Below are positions 30,268 to 38,684 of a stretch of DNA of 64,000 nucleotides, piece after piece; position 1 is the first letter of the stretch, and the number at the start of each line of letters is the position of its first letter. A program made the translations under genes and the position numbers. This DNA is from Agromyces atrinae (GTDB taxonomy: Bacteria; Actinomycetota; Actinomycetes; Actinomycetales; Microbacteriaceae), in assembly GCF_013407835.1 (NCBI RefSeq), contig NZ_JACCBI010000001.1:1240001-1304000 (forward strand), in the 5' to 3' direction. The notes under the pieces were generated by a model. That model did no database searches, was not told where the DNA came from, and was given only the letters and a program-made list of their open reading frames with translations.

Positions 30268-31526
30268 GGTCGGCCGGCCTGCTGAAAGCGACGAGCGCCT
30301 ACGGGCTCTCGGTCGTCGTCAGCGGCGTCGTCAGCATCGCGGTCATCCCTGCGGTCATCATCGCCGCCGGGGAGACGGCGTGGGTCACAATCGCCGTGTC
30401 GCAGGCCGTCGCGGGCTTCGCGTTCGTGCTCGCCGTCTTCGGGTGGGGCGTCACCGGTCCGACAGACGTCGCGTCGCGCGGCTCCGTCGAGCGCGGGCGC
30501 TACTTCTTCGAGTCGCTCCTCAGCCGCACGTGGCTGAGCCTCATCATCGTGCCGATCTCGATCCCGCTCTCGATCATCCTCTCGCGGGGCGACCCCCTGC
30601 TCGCCGGCCTGACCACCGCGAGCGGCATCCTCGTCGCCCTCGGCGCCGGCTGGTTCTTCGTCGGCGAGAAGAGCCCGATCCGATTCCTCGTGCTCGACAC
30701 GGCGCCGCGCATCATCGGCACGGTCGTGGGAGCGGGAGTGCTGCTCGCGACGGGCGATGCCCGCTGGTTCGCCGGCATCCAGCTCGCGGGCGTCGTCGCC
30801 GCGGCGATCATCTCGAGCGCGAGCATCCTCCGCCGCTACCGCTCGTGGTCGTTCACGGCCTCGCCGATGCGTGCGCTCCGGAACCTCCGCGGTCAGGCCG
30901 CTCCCGTCACGATGGCCGCGACGACGTCGCTCTACGTCAACGTGCCGATCGTCATCGTGCAGCTCTTCCTGCCGAGCGCGACCGCCGTCTACGCGCTCGC
31001 GGAGCGCATCGTGCGCCTCTCGCTCTACGCGACCCGACCCGTCGTGCAGATCGCACAGGGCTACGTGCCCGCGCCCGAGCACCTCGACCTCGTCGCACGC
31101 GCCAAGCGCGTCACCCTCATCGGCCTCGTGCTCGGCGGCGCAGGCGGACTCGCCTTCGCGGTGCTCGGCCCGTGGGTCGGAACAATCCTCTCGGGCGGTG
31201 CCATCGACCTCGGCTCGGCGCTCGCGATCGCGATGGGCGCGAACCTCGCGGCCCTCCTCGCGTCACAGCTCACGGGCTTCGCGTGCCTCACGGCATTCGG
31301 ACTCGCGCGCGAGCTCGCGCGGTCGACGATCGTCGGCGCCATCGTCGGCACCGTGCTCATGATCCCGCTGACGTTCGCCTTCGGCGTCGTGGGCCTTGCC
31401 TGGGGTCTCGCGATCTCGGAGCTCGCCGTGCTCGCGGTGCAGCTCGTCGCCCTGCGTCGCGCGTTCGCCGCTCCCCCGCCGGAGAAGCCTGCGGAGCCCG
31501 TCGAGCCCGTGCTTCCGCCGGAGTAG
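30264..31526 (+). CDS. Second Wzx-type polysaccharide flippase
   Basis: A 420-residue MOP-superfamily membrane protein with about 12 predicted helices and a Pro/Glu-rich C-terminal tail (about 400-420). Shared landmarks with the flippase at 20171 are GWGVTGPTDVAS (about 69-80) and GAGWFFVGEKSPIRFLVLD (about 128-146). The ATG overlaps the rmlD stop (ATGA), so a rhamnose-containing lipid-linked unit is its likely cargo. Two flippases in one locus imply two separate repeat-unit glycans; that is inference. Confidence 0.85.
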   Translation: MRSAGLLKATSAYGLSVVVSGVVSIAVIPAVIIAAGETAWVTIAVSQAVAGFAFVLAVFGWGVTGPTDVASRGSVERGRYFFESLLSRTWLSLIIVPISIPLSIILSRGDPLLAGLTTASGILVALGAGWFFVGEKSPIRFLVLDTAPRIIGTVVGAGVLLATGDARWFAGIQLAGVVAAAIISSASILRRYRSWSFTASPMRALRNLRGQAAPVTMAATTSLYVNVPIVIVQLFLPSATAVYALAERIVRLSLYATRPVVQIAQGYVPAPEHLDLVARAKRVTLIGLVLGGAGGLAFAVLGPWVGTILSGGAIDLGSALAIAMGANLAALLASQLTGFACLTAFGLARELARSTIVGAIVGTVLMIPLTFAFGVVGLAWGLAISELAVLAVQLVALRRAFAAPPPEKPAEPVEPVLPPE

Positions 31527-31616
31527 TCGCTACGACACGATCGTCGGGAAGGCGGGCGTCGCGACACGGATTTGATCGATCACCGACGACGGCGCCGAGA
31601 TCCTGACGGCTCGAAC

Positions 31617-32924
31617 CTAGGCGGCGTGCACTCCCCCGCCACCGATGACGAGCCTCGGCACACCCGACCAGAGGGCGGGATCGGTCGCGTTGCGGCCGTC
31701 GACGAGCAGCCGGATGCCGGGGAGGTCGGCCGGCACGAGCGCACGGTACTCGGCGTGGTCGGCCTGGAGGATGGCGATGTCGATCGCGTCACCTCGCGTG
31801 TAGGGCTCCCAGCCGAAGCCGCGGATCTCGTCGTCGGAGTAGAGCGGGTCGTGCACGAGCACGTCGGCGCCGCGCTCGCGGAGGGCGTCGACCGTCGCGA
31901 AGACGCCCGAGAACGCCGTCTCCTTGACGCCGCCGCGGTACGCCGCGCCGAGGACCACGGTGCGCACGCCGGTGAGGTCGCCGTAGAGGCGTGCGGCCTC
32001 GGCGACGGTGCGCTCGGGCATCGACGCGTTCAGCAGTCGTGCGGTGCGCACGATGTCGGCCTCACGGTCGGTCGCGAGGTAGAGGCGCGGGTAGACGGGG
32101 ATGCAGTGGCCGCCGACGGCGATGCCGGGCCGGTGGATGTGGCTGTAGGGCTGCGAGTTGCACGCCTCGATGACGTCGTAGACGTCGACTCCGACCTGCT
32201 CGGCGAAGAGCGCGAACTGGTTCGCGAGCCCGATGTTGACGTCGCGGTACGTCGTCTCGGCGAGCTTGGCCATCTCGGCCGCCTCGGCCGAGCCCAGGTC
32301 CCAGACCCCGTTCGGTCGAGGCAGATCGTCGCGCTCATCGAACTGCAATACGGCCTCGTAGAACTCGCGTGCGGCGTTCGCACCGGCGGCGTCGAGACCG
32401 CCGACGAGCTTCGGGTACTTGCGGAGGTCGGCGAAGACACGGCCCGTGAGCACTCGCTCCGGAGAGAAGACGAGGTGGAAATCGGTGCCTTCGACGAGAC
32501 CCGATCCGGCTTCGATCATGGGCTTCCAGCGCGTGCGCGTCGTGCCGACGGGCAGCGTCGTCTCGTACGAGACGAGCGTGCCGGGCGTCAGGTGCTCGGC
32601 GAGAGAGCGGGTCGCCTCGTCCATCCAGCCGAAGTCGGGTTCCCACGAGGCGTTGTCGACGAAGAGCGGCACGACCACGACGACCGCATCGGCGCCGGGA
32701 ACGGCGTCGGCGTAGTCGGTCGTCGCGCGAAGGCGACCGGTCGGCACGAGAGCCGAGAGCTTGTCCTGGAGTCCTGCCTCACCGGGGAACGGCTCCTGAC
32801 CGGCGTTCACGAGTTCGACGAGTTTCGCGTTGACGTCGACTCCGACGACCTCGTGACCACTGTCGGCGAACTGAACGGCGAGGGGGAGCCCGATCTTTCC
32901 CAGGGCGATGACTGCGATACGCAC
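31617..32924 (-). CDS. UDP-sugar 6-dehydrogenase (WecC/WbpA family)
   Basis: A 435-residue NAD-dependent enzyme that oxidises C6 of a UDP-N-acetylhexosamine twice to the uronic acid. N-terminal Rossmann motif ALGKIGLPLA (7-16), the AEMAKLAETTYRDVNIGLAN helix (216-235) with the conserved Glu-Lys, catalytic Cys274 in GIAVGGHCIPVYP (267-279), and a C-terminal UDP-binding domain. The usual GLGYVGLP start is altered to ALGKIGLP. With the epimerase at 35262 and the three genes at 45125-47821 it could supply UDP-2,3-diacetamido-2,3-dideoxy-uronic acid; otherwise UDP-ManNAcA. GTG start, 6 bases downstream of TAGACT (32931-32936), leaderless type. Confidence 0.88.
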   Translation of the reverse strand: MRIAVIALGKIGLPLAVQFADSGHEVVGVDVNAKLVELVNAGQEPFPGEAGLQDKLSALVPTGRLRATTDYADAVPGADAVVVVVPLFVDNASWEPDFGWMDEATRSLAEHLTPGTLVSYETTLPVGTTRTRWKPMIEAGSGLVEGTDFHLVFSPERVLTGRVFADLRKYPKLVGGLDAAGANAAREFYEAVLQFDERDDLPRPNGVWDLGSAEAAEMAKLAETTYRDVNIGLANQFALFAEQVGVDVYDVIEACNSQPYSHIHRPGIAVGGHCIPVYPRLYLATDREADIVRTARLLNASMPERTVAEAARLYGDLTGVRTVVLGAAYRGGVKETAFSGVFATVDALRERGADVLVHDPLYSDDEIRGFGWEPYTRGDAIDIAILQADHAEYRALVPADLPGIRLLVDGRNATDPALWSGVPRLVIGGGGVHAA

Positions 32925-32930
32925 CGGCCA

Positions 32931-33000
32931 AGTCTACGTGCGGGCGCACACCCACCGGCCCGCGGCGCCTCCCGCGTCATCCGGGTGGCCGATGTAGACT
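32931..33000. promoter_or_regulatory. Divergent leaderless-type promoters
   Basis: The same hexamer TAGACT occurs on each strand: minus at 32931-32936, 6 bases before the dehydrogenase GTG (32924), and plus at 32995-33000, 8 bases before the acyltransferase GTG (33009). A copy of GCGTCATCCG lies between them (32974-32983). Confidence 0.5.
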
Positions 33001-33008
33001 CAGCGGCC

Positions 33009-34160
33009 GTGACGGAACAGCCAGGGGTGGGCCACGCGACGAGGCTCGACTCCATCACCGGACTCCGGTGGTGGGCCGCATTCGTGGTCTTCGGCTACCA
33101 CATGCTCGTCTTCGCGCCGCTCCCGGCGTCGGCCGCGAGCCTGCTGCAGTTCGGTCACTTCGGCGTGACGTTCTTCTTCGTGCTCTCGGGCTTCGTGCTC
33201 ACGTGGTCGATGCGACCCGGCACGACGAAGGCCACTTTCTACTGGCGACGGTTCGCCCGCATCTACCCGCTGAGCCTCGTCACGCTCCTGCTCGCCATCC
33301 CCGTCTTCTACAGCTTCCACCCCGATCCGGCGGACTGGTGGGTGAAGCCCGTGAGCATCGGTATCCTCCTGCTCTCGGTCGTGCTCCTGCAGGGCTGGTC
33401 GCGTGATCCGGCGATCCTGTTCTCCGGCAACCCGGCGGCGTGGACCCTCACCGTCGAGATGTTCTTCTACGCGGTGCACCCGTTCATCGCACCCGTCGTC
33501 GCCCGCTTCTCGAAGCGCGGCGCGCTGTGGGCTGCGGGAGGCGTCATCGCCTTCGCCGTGCTCACCCGCATCGCGACCCTGCTCGCGCCGACTGGCTGGA
33601 TCGCCGGGCTCCCCTGGCCGATCCTCCGGCTCAACGAGTTCGTGCTCGGCATCTGCATCGCGTGGGCGTTCCGTCTCGGCTGGCGCCCCAAGCTCCATCC
33701 CGTCATCCCGCTCGTCGGCCTGCTCGTCTACTTCCTCGTCGTCGCCGACACCCCGGGCATCGACGCCATCGACCAGCCCCTCGAGGTCGTCATCACGCCC
33801 TACGCGAGCGAGGTCGTGACGGTGCTCTGCGCAGCCCTCATCATCGCGACGGCGTCGCGCGAGCTCCGAGGACGCGCGGGCTGGACGGCCTCGAAGCCGC
33901 TCGTCGCGCTCGGCGAGTGGTCGTTCGCGTTCTACCTCGTGCACGCGACGATCATCTACGTCGCGCTCGAGGTCTTCGGACTGCAGCCGGCCCGATGGGC
34001 GAACCTTGCGTGGTTCGCCGTGCTGCTCGTGGTCGCGACGGCCGCCGCGGCGGCACTGCACCTCGGCGTCGAGAAGCCCCTCGAGACGCGCCTGCGCCGG
34101 TGGCAGCAGGCGAAGTCGTCGGCGCGGGCCGAGAAGAAGAGCGCTGCCGTCGGCGGATGA
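33009..34160 (+). CDS. Acyltransferase family 3 membrane protein
   Basis: A 383-residue polytopic protein with about ten membrane segments and no SGNH domain. The signature RLDSITGLRWWAAFVVFGYH (about 11-30) carries the conserved Arg and His, and FGVTFFFVLSGFVLTWS and YWRRFARIYPL follow. It probably O-acylates a glycan precursor or lipid-linked sugar. The GTG start at 33009 is chosen because the fold begins at once and a TAGACT box lies 8 bases upstream; a much longer in-frame reading to the left is antisense to the dehydrogenase gene and not credible. Ends with a Lys/Arg-rich tail. Confidence 0.87.
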   Translation: MTEQPGVGHATRLDSITGLRWWAAFVVFGYHMLVFAPLPASAASLLQFGHFGVTFFFVLSGFVLTWSMRPGTTKATFYWRRFARIYPLSLVTLLLAIPVFYSFHPDPADWWVKPVSIGILLLSVVLLQGWSRDPAILFSGNPAAWTLTVEMFFYAVHPFIAPVVARFSKRGALWAAGGVIAFAVLTRIATLLAPTGWIAGLPWPILRLNEFVLGICIAWAFRLGWRPKLHPVIPLVGLLVYFLVVADTPGIDAIDQPLEVVITPYASEVVTVLCAALIIATASRELRGRAGWTASKPLVALGEWSFAFYLVHATIIYVALEVFGLQPARWANLAWFAVLLVVATAAAAALHLGVEKPLETRLRRWQQAKSSARAEKKSAAVGG

Positions 34161-34182
34161 CGCGAGCTCACGCCGCGCTCGC

Positions 34183-35265
34183 TCAGCGTGACGCGTGGTG
34201 CGCCGCCCAGTACCCGAGCCGGGTGCGGAGCCGCGCGGGCGGTTCGTAGAGCCAGGCGAAGTTCCAGCGCCGGGAGGCGTCGTAAAGAGCCGCACTCGCG
34301 GCGACGGCCGCGATGACGACGACAGGGATGACGAGCACTCCTGTCACGGTGTTGCCGATCGAGGGCGCGAACCCTGCGCGTCGCGACGACTCGGCGATGA
34401 CCGCGACGAGCTCGAAGAGGAACGCGTGGCCGACGTAGATCGGCAGGGTGCGCGCCGCGAGATAGCGGCCGACGCGCACGACGCTCGGCGAGCGCGACGC
34501 CCACGCGCTCAGGAGGATCGCAGCGATGATGCCGACGATGCTCACGAGCGCCGTCGTGAGCGCGAGCACGCCGACGGTGCGTTGAACGGCGATGAGGCCT
34601 CCGAAACCGGCCACAGCGACGAACGCCGCCCAGCGCGGCCACGCGGCGATGCGCTCGAGCACGGGGCGCGCGAAGCAGCCGACGAGGAACCAGAACGTGA
34701 AGGTGAACCACCGGTCGACGTTGACGCCGAGGATCGTCGGCAGGGCCCCGAGGAGCGGCTCGAGCACCGTGCGCGGGCTGAACGCGAGGAGCGCCGCCGC
34801 CACGAGGGTCGTGAGCGGCAGTCGCCGGGTGAGCTTCGCGATGACGAGCGCGACGATGAGCGCCGGCAGATACCAGTAGTGCGCGCCCGCGAAGAAGAGC
34901 GTCGATACGGCGAGCGGCAGGATCGCGAGCGGGTCGTCGTACGACGCACGCAGCATCCAGAAGGGCATGACGAGGAGCGTCCAGACGAAGAACGGCCAGA
35001 GCAGGGCGAGGAAGCGCGTCACCGTGAGAGTGCGCCACGGCCGCTCGAGCGCGCTCACCGCGAGGAGCCCGGAGACGAGGAAGAAGAGCGGGATGCGCAC
35101 GGGGATGAGCGAGATGCTCACGTCGTTCCAGAGACGGACGACCGCGCCCTGCGAGCCGGGGAGCAGCGCGTCGAGGAACCAGTCCGTCGTGTGGAACAGC
35201 ACGATGAGGACGATCGCCGCCGCTTTGGCGATGTCGATCCAGTCGAGCCGCGTCGACGCCGTCAT
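34183..35265 (-). CDS. Acyltransferase family 3 membrane protein
   Basis: A 360-residue polytopic protein opening with RLDWIDIAKAAAIVLIVLFH (about 6-25), the family-3 acyltransferase signature, then RIPLFFLVSGLLAVSALER and about nine further membrane segments. It differs from the acyltransferase encoded convergently at 33009 and is nearer to the YcfT/WcaK-type stand-alone group. Likely adds an O-acetyl group to a surface glycan. Its ATG overlaps the stop of the 2-epimerase gene by four bases (ATGA), which fixes the start and ties it to the diamino-uronic acid genes. Confidence 0.85.
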   Translation of the reverse strand: MTASTRLDWIDIAKAAAIVLIVLFHTTDWFLDALLPGSQGAVVRLWNDVSISLIPVRIPLFFLVSGLLAVSALERPWRTLTVTRFLALLWPFFVWTLLVMPFWMLRASYDDPLAILPLAVSTLFFAGAHYWYLPALIVALVIAKLTRRLPLTTLVAAALLAFSPRTVLEPLLGALPTILGVNVDRWFTFTFWFLVGCFARPVLERIAAWPRWAAFVAVAGFGGLIAVQRTVGVLALTTALVSIVGIIAAILLSAWASRSPSVVRVGRYLAARTLPIYVGHAFLFELVAVIAESSRRAGFAPSIGNTVTGVLVIPVVVIAAVAASAALYDASRRWNFAWLYEPPARLRTRLGYWAAHHASR

Positions 35266-36329
35266 CGGTGGTGCTCGAGCAGGGCCTCGATCACCCGGCC
35301 CGCGGCGTGGCCGTCGCCGTACGGCGCCGCATCGGTCGGCGCGGGCTGCGAGCGGGCGACCGCGGCCTCGATCTCGTCGGGCTCGGAGGCGAGCACGTTC
35401 CAGCCGAGTTCGACGGTCTCGACCCATTCGGTCTCGGTACGGACGGTCGTGCAGGGCACACGCAGCAGGAACGCCTCCTTCTGGAGGCCGCCCGAGTCGG
35501 TGATGACGCCGCGGGACGCGAGGGTCGCCGCGATGAGGTCGGGGTACGCGAGCGGCGTGTGACTCACGAGCGACCCCTGGTCGAGCGAGAGACCGTGTTC
35601 GGCGGCCTTCGCGACGAGTCGCGGGTGCGCGAGCAAGACGACGGGGTGCGGCTGGGCCGCGAGAGCGGCGAGGATACCGGCGAGACGCGCCGGGTCGTCG
35701 GTATTCTCCGCGCGGTGGATCGTCGCGACGTGGAACGCGCCCGCCTCGAGCGAGAGCTCGTCGAGCAGCACGGACGGAGTGGTTCCGACTCGATCTCGGA
35801 TCTCGAAGAGCACGTCGGTCATGACGTCGCCGACGAGCACCGTGCGATCGGCGAGGCCCTCCGCCGCGAGGTGTCCGCGCGCGACTTCGGTGGGTGCGAG
35901 GAGCAGGTCGGCGGCATGATCGGTCAGCACGCGGTTGTGCTCCTCGGGCATCCGTCGGTTGAACGACCGGAGACCCGCCTCGAGGTGCGCGACGGGGAGG
36001 TGCAGTTTCACCGCGCTCACGGCCGCGGCGAGCGTCGAGTTCGTGTCGCCGTAGACGAGCACCCAGTCGGGGCGGTCGTCGGTCATGACGGCGTCGAGCG
36101 AAGCGAGCATCGCGCCCGTCTGGGCTCCGTGCGAACCGGAGCCCACGCCGAGGTGCACATCGGGGGCGGCGATGCCGAGATCGGCGAAGAAGACATCGGA
36201 GAGGATGGGGTCGTAGTGCTGACCGGTGTGCACGATGGTGTGCTCGACCCCGGCTCGTGCGGCGGCTTTCGCGACCGGTCCCAGCTTGACGAACTGCGGG
36301 CGGGCGCCCACGACACTCATGACTCTCAC
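35262..36329 (-). CDS. UDP-N-acetylglucosamine 2-epimerase family (WecB/WbpI-like)
   Basis: A 355-residue non-hydrolysing 2-epimerase. Motifs: VVGARPQFVKLGPV, HTGQHYD, GSHGAQTGAML, VYGDTNSTLAAAVSAVKLHL and HLEAGLRSFNRRMPEEHNR. Near the C-terminus it reads TETEWVETVELGWNVL; the TEWVE form is usual in epimerases of UDP-2,3-diacetamido-uronic acid (WbpI/WlbD), whereas WecB has TERPE. So the product is more likely UDP-ManNAc3NAcA than UDP-ManNAc, in agreement with the aminotransferase set at 45-48 kb. GTG start with TAGACT (36338-36343) 8 bases upstream, a leaderless arrangement. Confidence 0.88.
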   Translation of the reverse strand: MRVMSVVGARPQFVKLGPVAKAAARAGVEHTIVHTGQHYDPILSDVFFADLGIAAPDVHLGVGSGSHGAQTGAMLASLDAVMTDDRPDWVLVYGDTNSTLAAAVSAVKLHLPVAHLEAGLRSFNRRMPEEHNRVLTDHAADLLLAPTEVARGHLAAEGLADRTVLVGDVMTDVLFEIRDRVGTTPSVLLDELSLEAGAFHVATIHRAENTDDPARLAGILAALAAQPHPVVLLAHPRLVAKAAEHGLSLDQGSLVSHTPLAYPDLIAATLASRGVITDSGGLQKEAFLLRVPCTTVRTETEWVETVELGWNVLASEPDEIEAAVARSQPAPTDAAPYGDGHAAGRVIEALLEHHR

Positions 36330-36337
36330 GGGTATCG

Positions 36338-36343
36338 AGTCTA
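36338..36343 (-). promoter_or_regulatory. Putative leaderless-type -10 box of the epimerase gene
   Basis: TAGACT on the minus strand ends 8 bases before the GTG at 36329. Confidence 0.45.
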
Positions 36344-36409
36344 AGCGGGCACGAGCGGGCGGCCACGCGGGGTAGCGTGGAACGAGTCCCTGACGAAGGC
36401 GGTGCGCAC

Positions 36410-37480
36410 GTGCGACAACTCCCCGAGGTCGACGTGGTCATCGCCGTTCACGACGAGGCACGCCCCATCGAGCGGGCCACGGCATCCGCGCTCCGCAACG
36501 CCCGGAACGTGCGCGTCACGGTCGTTGCCCACGGCATCGACGAGGCCTCCGTCGCGGGCCGTTTGGGCACGCTCGCCGACGACGAGCGCGTGCGCATCCT
36601 CGAACTGCGCGACGGCATCGCGAGCCCCGCGGGGCCCTTCAACCTCGGGCTCGACGAGGCGACGGGCAGGTTCACCTCCGTACTCGGCTCCGACGACGAA
36701 CTCGAGGCGGGAGCGATCGACTCGTGGCTCGCACTCGCCGACCGTGCGAGTGCCGACGCCGTCATCGCACGGCTCCGCCATGCGGGAGGCCGCGCCGTCC
36801 CCACTCCCCCGGCCAGGCCGCTGCGCTCGCGCCACCTGCACCCCGTGCGGGACCGGCTCGCCTACCGGAGCGCCCCGCTCGGGCTCGTCTCCCGCGAGCA
36901 CTTCGGCGACGTCCGCTTCGCGGTCGGCCTGCCGAGCGGTGAAGACCTGCCCTACGTCACTCGCGTCTGGTACTCGGGGCGACCCGTCGCCTACGACCGT
37001 CGTGGCCCCGCCTACCTCATCCACGGCGGCGCGGGCCGCGTGACCCAGACCGCCCGCGCCATCGCAGCCGAGTTCGCGGCCGTCGACTCCGTGCTCTCCG
37101 ACCCCGCATTCGCGGGGCTGCCGCGCGCGCAGCGCGAGTCGCTCGTCGTGAAGCTCGTGCGCGTGCAGCTCTTCGGGGCGGTGTCGAACCGCTCCTCGAC
37201 CGATTCCTGGACGATCGAGGAGCGCGGCGCGCTCGCGGCGGCCGCCGCTCGCCTCCTGGCCACGGCACCCGGTGCCGAGCGTGTGCTGTCGCGCGCCGAT
37301 CGGGCTCTTCTCGACGCGATCCTCGACGGCGGCGTGCCGACGCCACGGCTCATCGACCTCTCCCATCGGCGCCGGAGGAGGGTGTCGTTCGACGCTCTCG
37401 TGCCGCGCGACCTGAGCCGCGTGCTCTCGGTCGACGGACCGCTGCGTTTCTCTGCGGCATCCGCTCTCGCCCTGCGCTGA
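36410..37480 (+). CDS. Family 2 glycosyltransferase, paralog 1 of 2
   Basis: A 356-residue GT-A protein with VDVVIAVHDEARPIERAT at the start, VTVVAHG, DGIASPAGPFNLGLDEATG and the metal motif GSDDELEAGAIDSW. About 200 further residues carry PSGEDLPYVTRVW and a helical C-terminus. It resembles the protein encoded at 39920 over its whole length (VTVVAHG, DGIPSPAGPF, GSDDLLADGAVDAW), so the pair arose by duplication. GTG at 36410 is chosen over the upstream in-frame start at 36377 because AAGGCGG precedes it. A TAGCGT box at about 36373 may drive it. Donor unknown. Confidence 0.8.
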   Translation: MRQLPEVDVVIAVHDEARPIERATASALRNARNVRVTVVAHGIDEASVAGRLGTLADDERVRILELRDGIASPAGPFNLGLDEATGRFTSVLGSDDELEAGAIDSWLALADRASADAVIARLRHAGGRAVPTPPARPLRSRHLHPVRDRLAYRSAPLGLVSREHFGDVRFAVGLPSGEDLPYVTRVWYSGRPVAYDRRGPAYLIHGGAGRVTQTARAIAAEFAAVDSVLSDPAFAGLPRAQRESLVVKLVRVQLFGAVSNRSSTDSWTIEERGALAAAAARLLATAPGAERVLSRADRALLDAILDGGVPTPRLIDLSHRRRRRVSFDALVPRDLSRVLSVDGPLRFSAASALALR

Positions 37481-37496
37481 CGGCGCAGGCCTCGAC

Positions 37497-38684
37497 TCAC
37501 GGAGCGAGCAGGAACCTGTCTTCGAGCACCCGGCGCGACAACTCGCCGTCGTGCGCGGCGCGCACGAAGCCGGGCCCGGCGGCGGCGCGATCGCGATACA
37601 CGTCGCGGCGGGCGACGACGTCGCGCAGCACGGCCTCGAGATCGGCGATCGTCGCCTGGACGATGGGGAGCTCATGACCCGTCGTCTCGAGCACGGCGGC
37701 GCGGGCCTCGTCGCTCACGTGCGAGATGACGAGTCGGCCCGCCGCCATCGCCTCGCACGCCGCGACGCCGTAGTCGCCGAGGCGGAACTGGTCGAGCACG
37801 ATGTCGGCGTCGCCGAAGATCGCGGGCATGGCGTCGTGCGCGACGCCCGAGACCGTCGAGTACTCGATGACGCCCTCGTCGTGGAGCGCGGTGAGCAGCG
37901 GGGTGATCTCGGCCGTTCCCTTCACGAGCGGGTTCGACGGCACGTGCACGACGCGCGGTCGCTCGCGCTCGAGCACGGATGTCTCCTGACGCCACGTGTC
38001 GGGGTCGATCACGACGGGCACGAGTCGCGCGCGCGGAACGTCGAGGAGGAGTCCCGGCGTCGAGACGAACACCGGTGCACCGAGCTCGTCGAGCACCCGC
38101 AGGTTGCCGAGCACGATCTCTTCGAGGGCGGCGACGGGAACCCAGTCGTCATTGTGGAACGGCGACCACGGGTCGGCGGCGGCGTGGCGCGACGGCAGAC
38201 GGATGTCGGAGCCGTGGCACATCATCGCGAGGCGCACTCCCGCACGCTCGACGGCCTGCGCCTGAGCGAGCACGGAACCGCCGTCGAGGCTGCCGAGCGG
38301 CGCCATCTCGGCCTCGATCATCATGTGCGTGAACCGCTCGGTGATCGCGCGGAACTGCGCGCGCTGCCAGCGGCGCGAGTGCGCGGCGATCCGACCGGAG
38401 ACCGGATAGTCGACGGGGTACGCGAACGGATTGATCGAGTCGTAGACCATGTTCATCGCCGCGATGTCGGGGTTCTTCTCGACCGCGCGGGCCCAGCGGA
38501 AGCCCTGCCCCGCGTAGTTCGCCGGGGCGATGTAGAGGCGGATGGGCCGATCGGCAGGAACGGGAGGCGGCGGGAGCCGCTCGCCCTTGGCACGGGCGAC
38601 CGCGACCGACAACGGGTCCTGGAGGAACGAGGGCAGTCGACGCCAGACGTCGATGGCGGTGGGCAGCTTCACGACTCGATCCAT
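37497..38684 (-). CDS. GT-B glycosyltransferase-like protein, paralog A of three
   Basis: A 395-residue protein of a family with two other members here (38669 and 51018). Shared landmarks are LYIAPANYAGQGFRWARA (about 49-66), HGSDIRLPSRH (about 157-167), FVSTPGLLLDVPRA and, in the donor domain, VLDQFRLGDYGVAACEAMAA (about 297-316), where a Glu sits as in GT4 donor sites. The order of these blocks fits a GT-B glycosyltransferase, loosely like CgeB/YkvP; I cannot name a characterised homolog. It overlaps the end of paralog B by 16 bases and is the last gene of a leftward run starting with the ABC exporter. Confidence 0.7.
   Translation of the reverse strand: MDRVVKLPTAIDVWRRLPSFLQDPLSVAVARAKGERLPPPPVPADRPIRLYIAPANYAGQGFRWARAVEKNPDIAAMNMVYDSINPFAYPVDYPVSGRIAAHSRRWQRAQFRAITERFTHMMIEAEMAPLGSLDGGSVLAQAQAVERAGVRLAMMCHGSDIRLPSRHAAADPWSPFHNDDWVPVAALEEIVLGNLRVLDELGAPVFVSTPGLLLDVPRARLVPVVIDPDTWRQETSVLERERPRVVHVPSNPLVKGTAEITPLLTALHDEGVIEYSTVSGVAHDAMPAIFGDADIVLDQFRLGDYGVAACEAMAAGRLVISHVSDEARAAVLETTGHELPIVQATIADLEAVLRDVVARRDVYRDRAAAGPGFVRAAHDGELSRRVLEDRFLLAP

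Noticed and set aside
31572..33008. Long upstream extension of the acyltransferase at 33009
   Set aside because: The extension is antisense to the nucleotide-sugar dehydrogenase. The acyltransferase signature and a -10 box both point to the GTG at 33009.
35262..36329. Plain WecB (UDP-GlcNAc 2-epimerase)
   Set aside because: The TEWVE motif and the presence of a 3-amino-sugar operon favour a WbpI-type substrate, though the two are hard to separate by eye.
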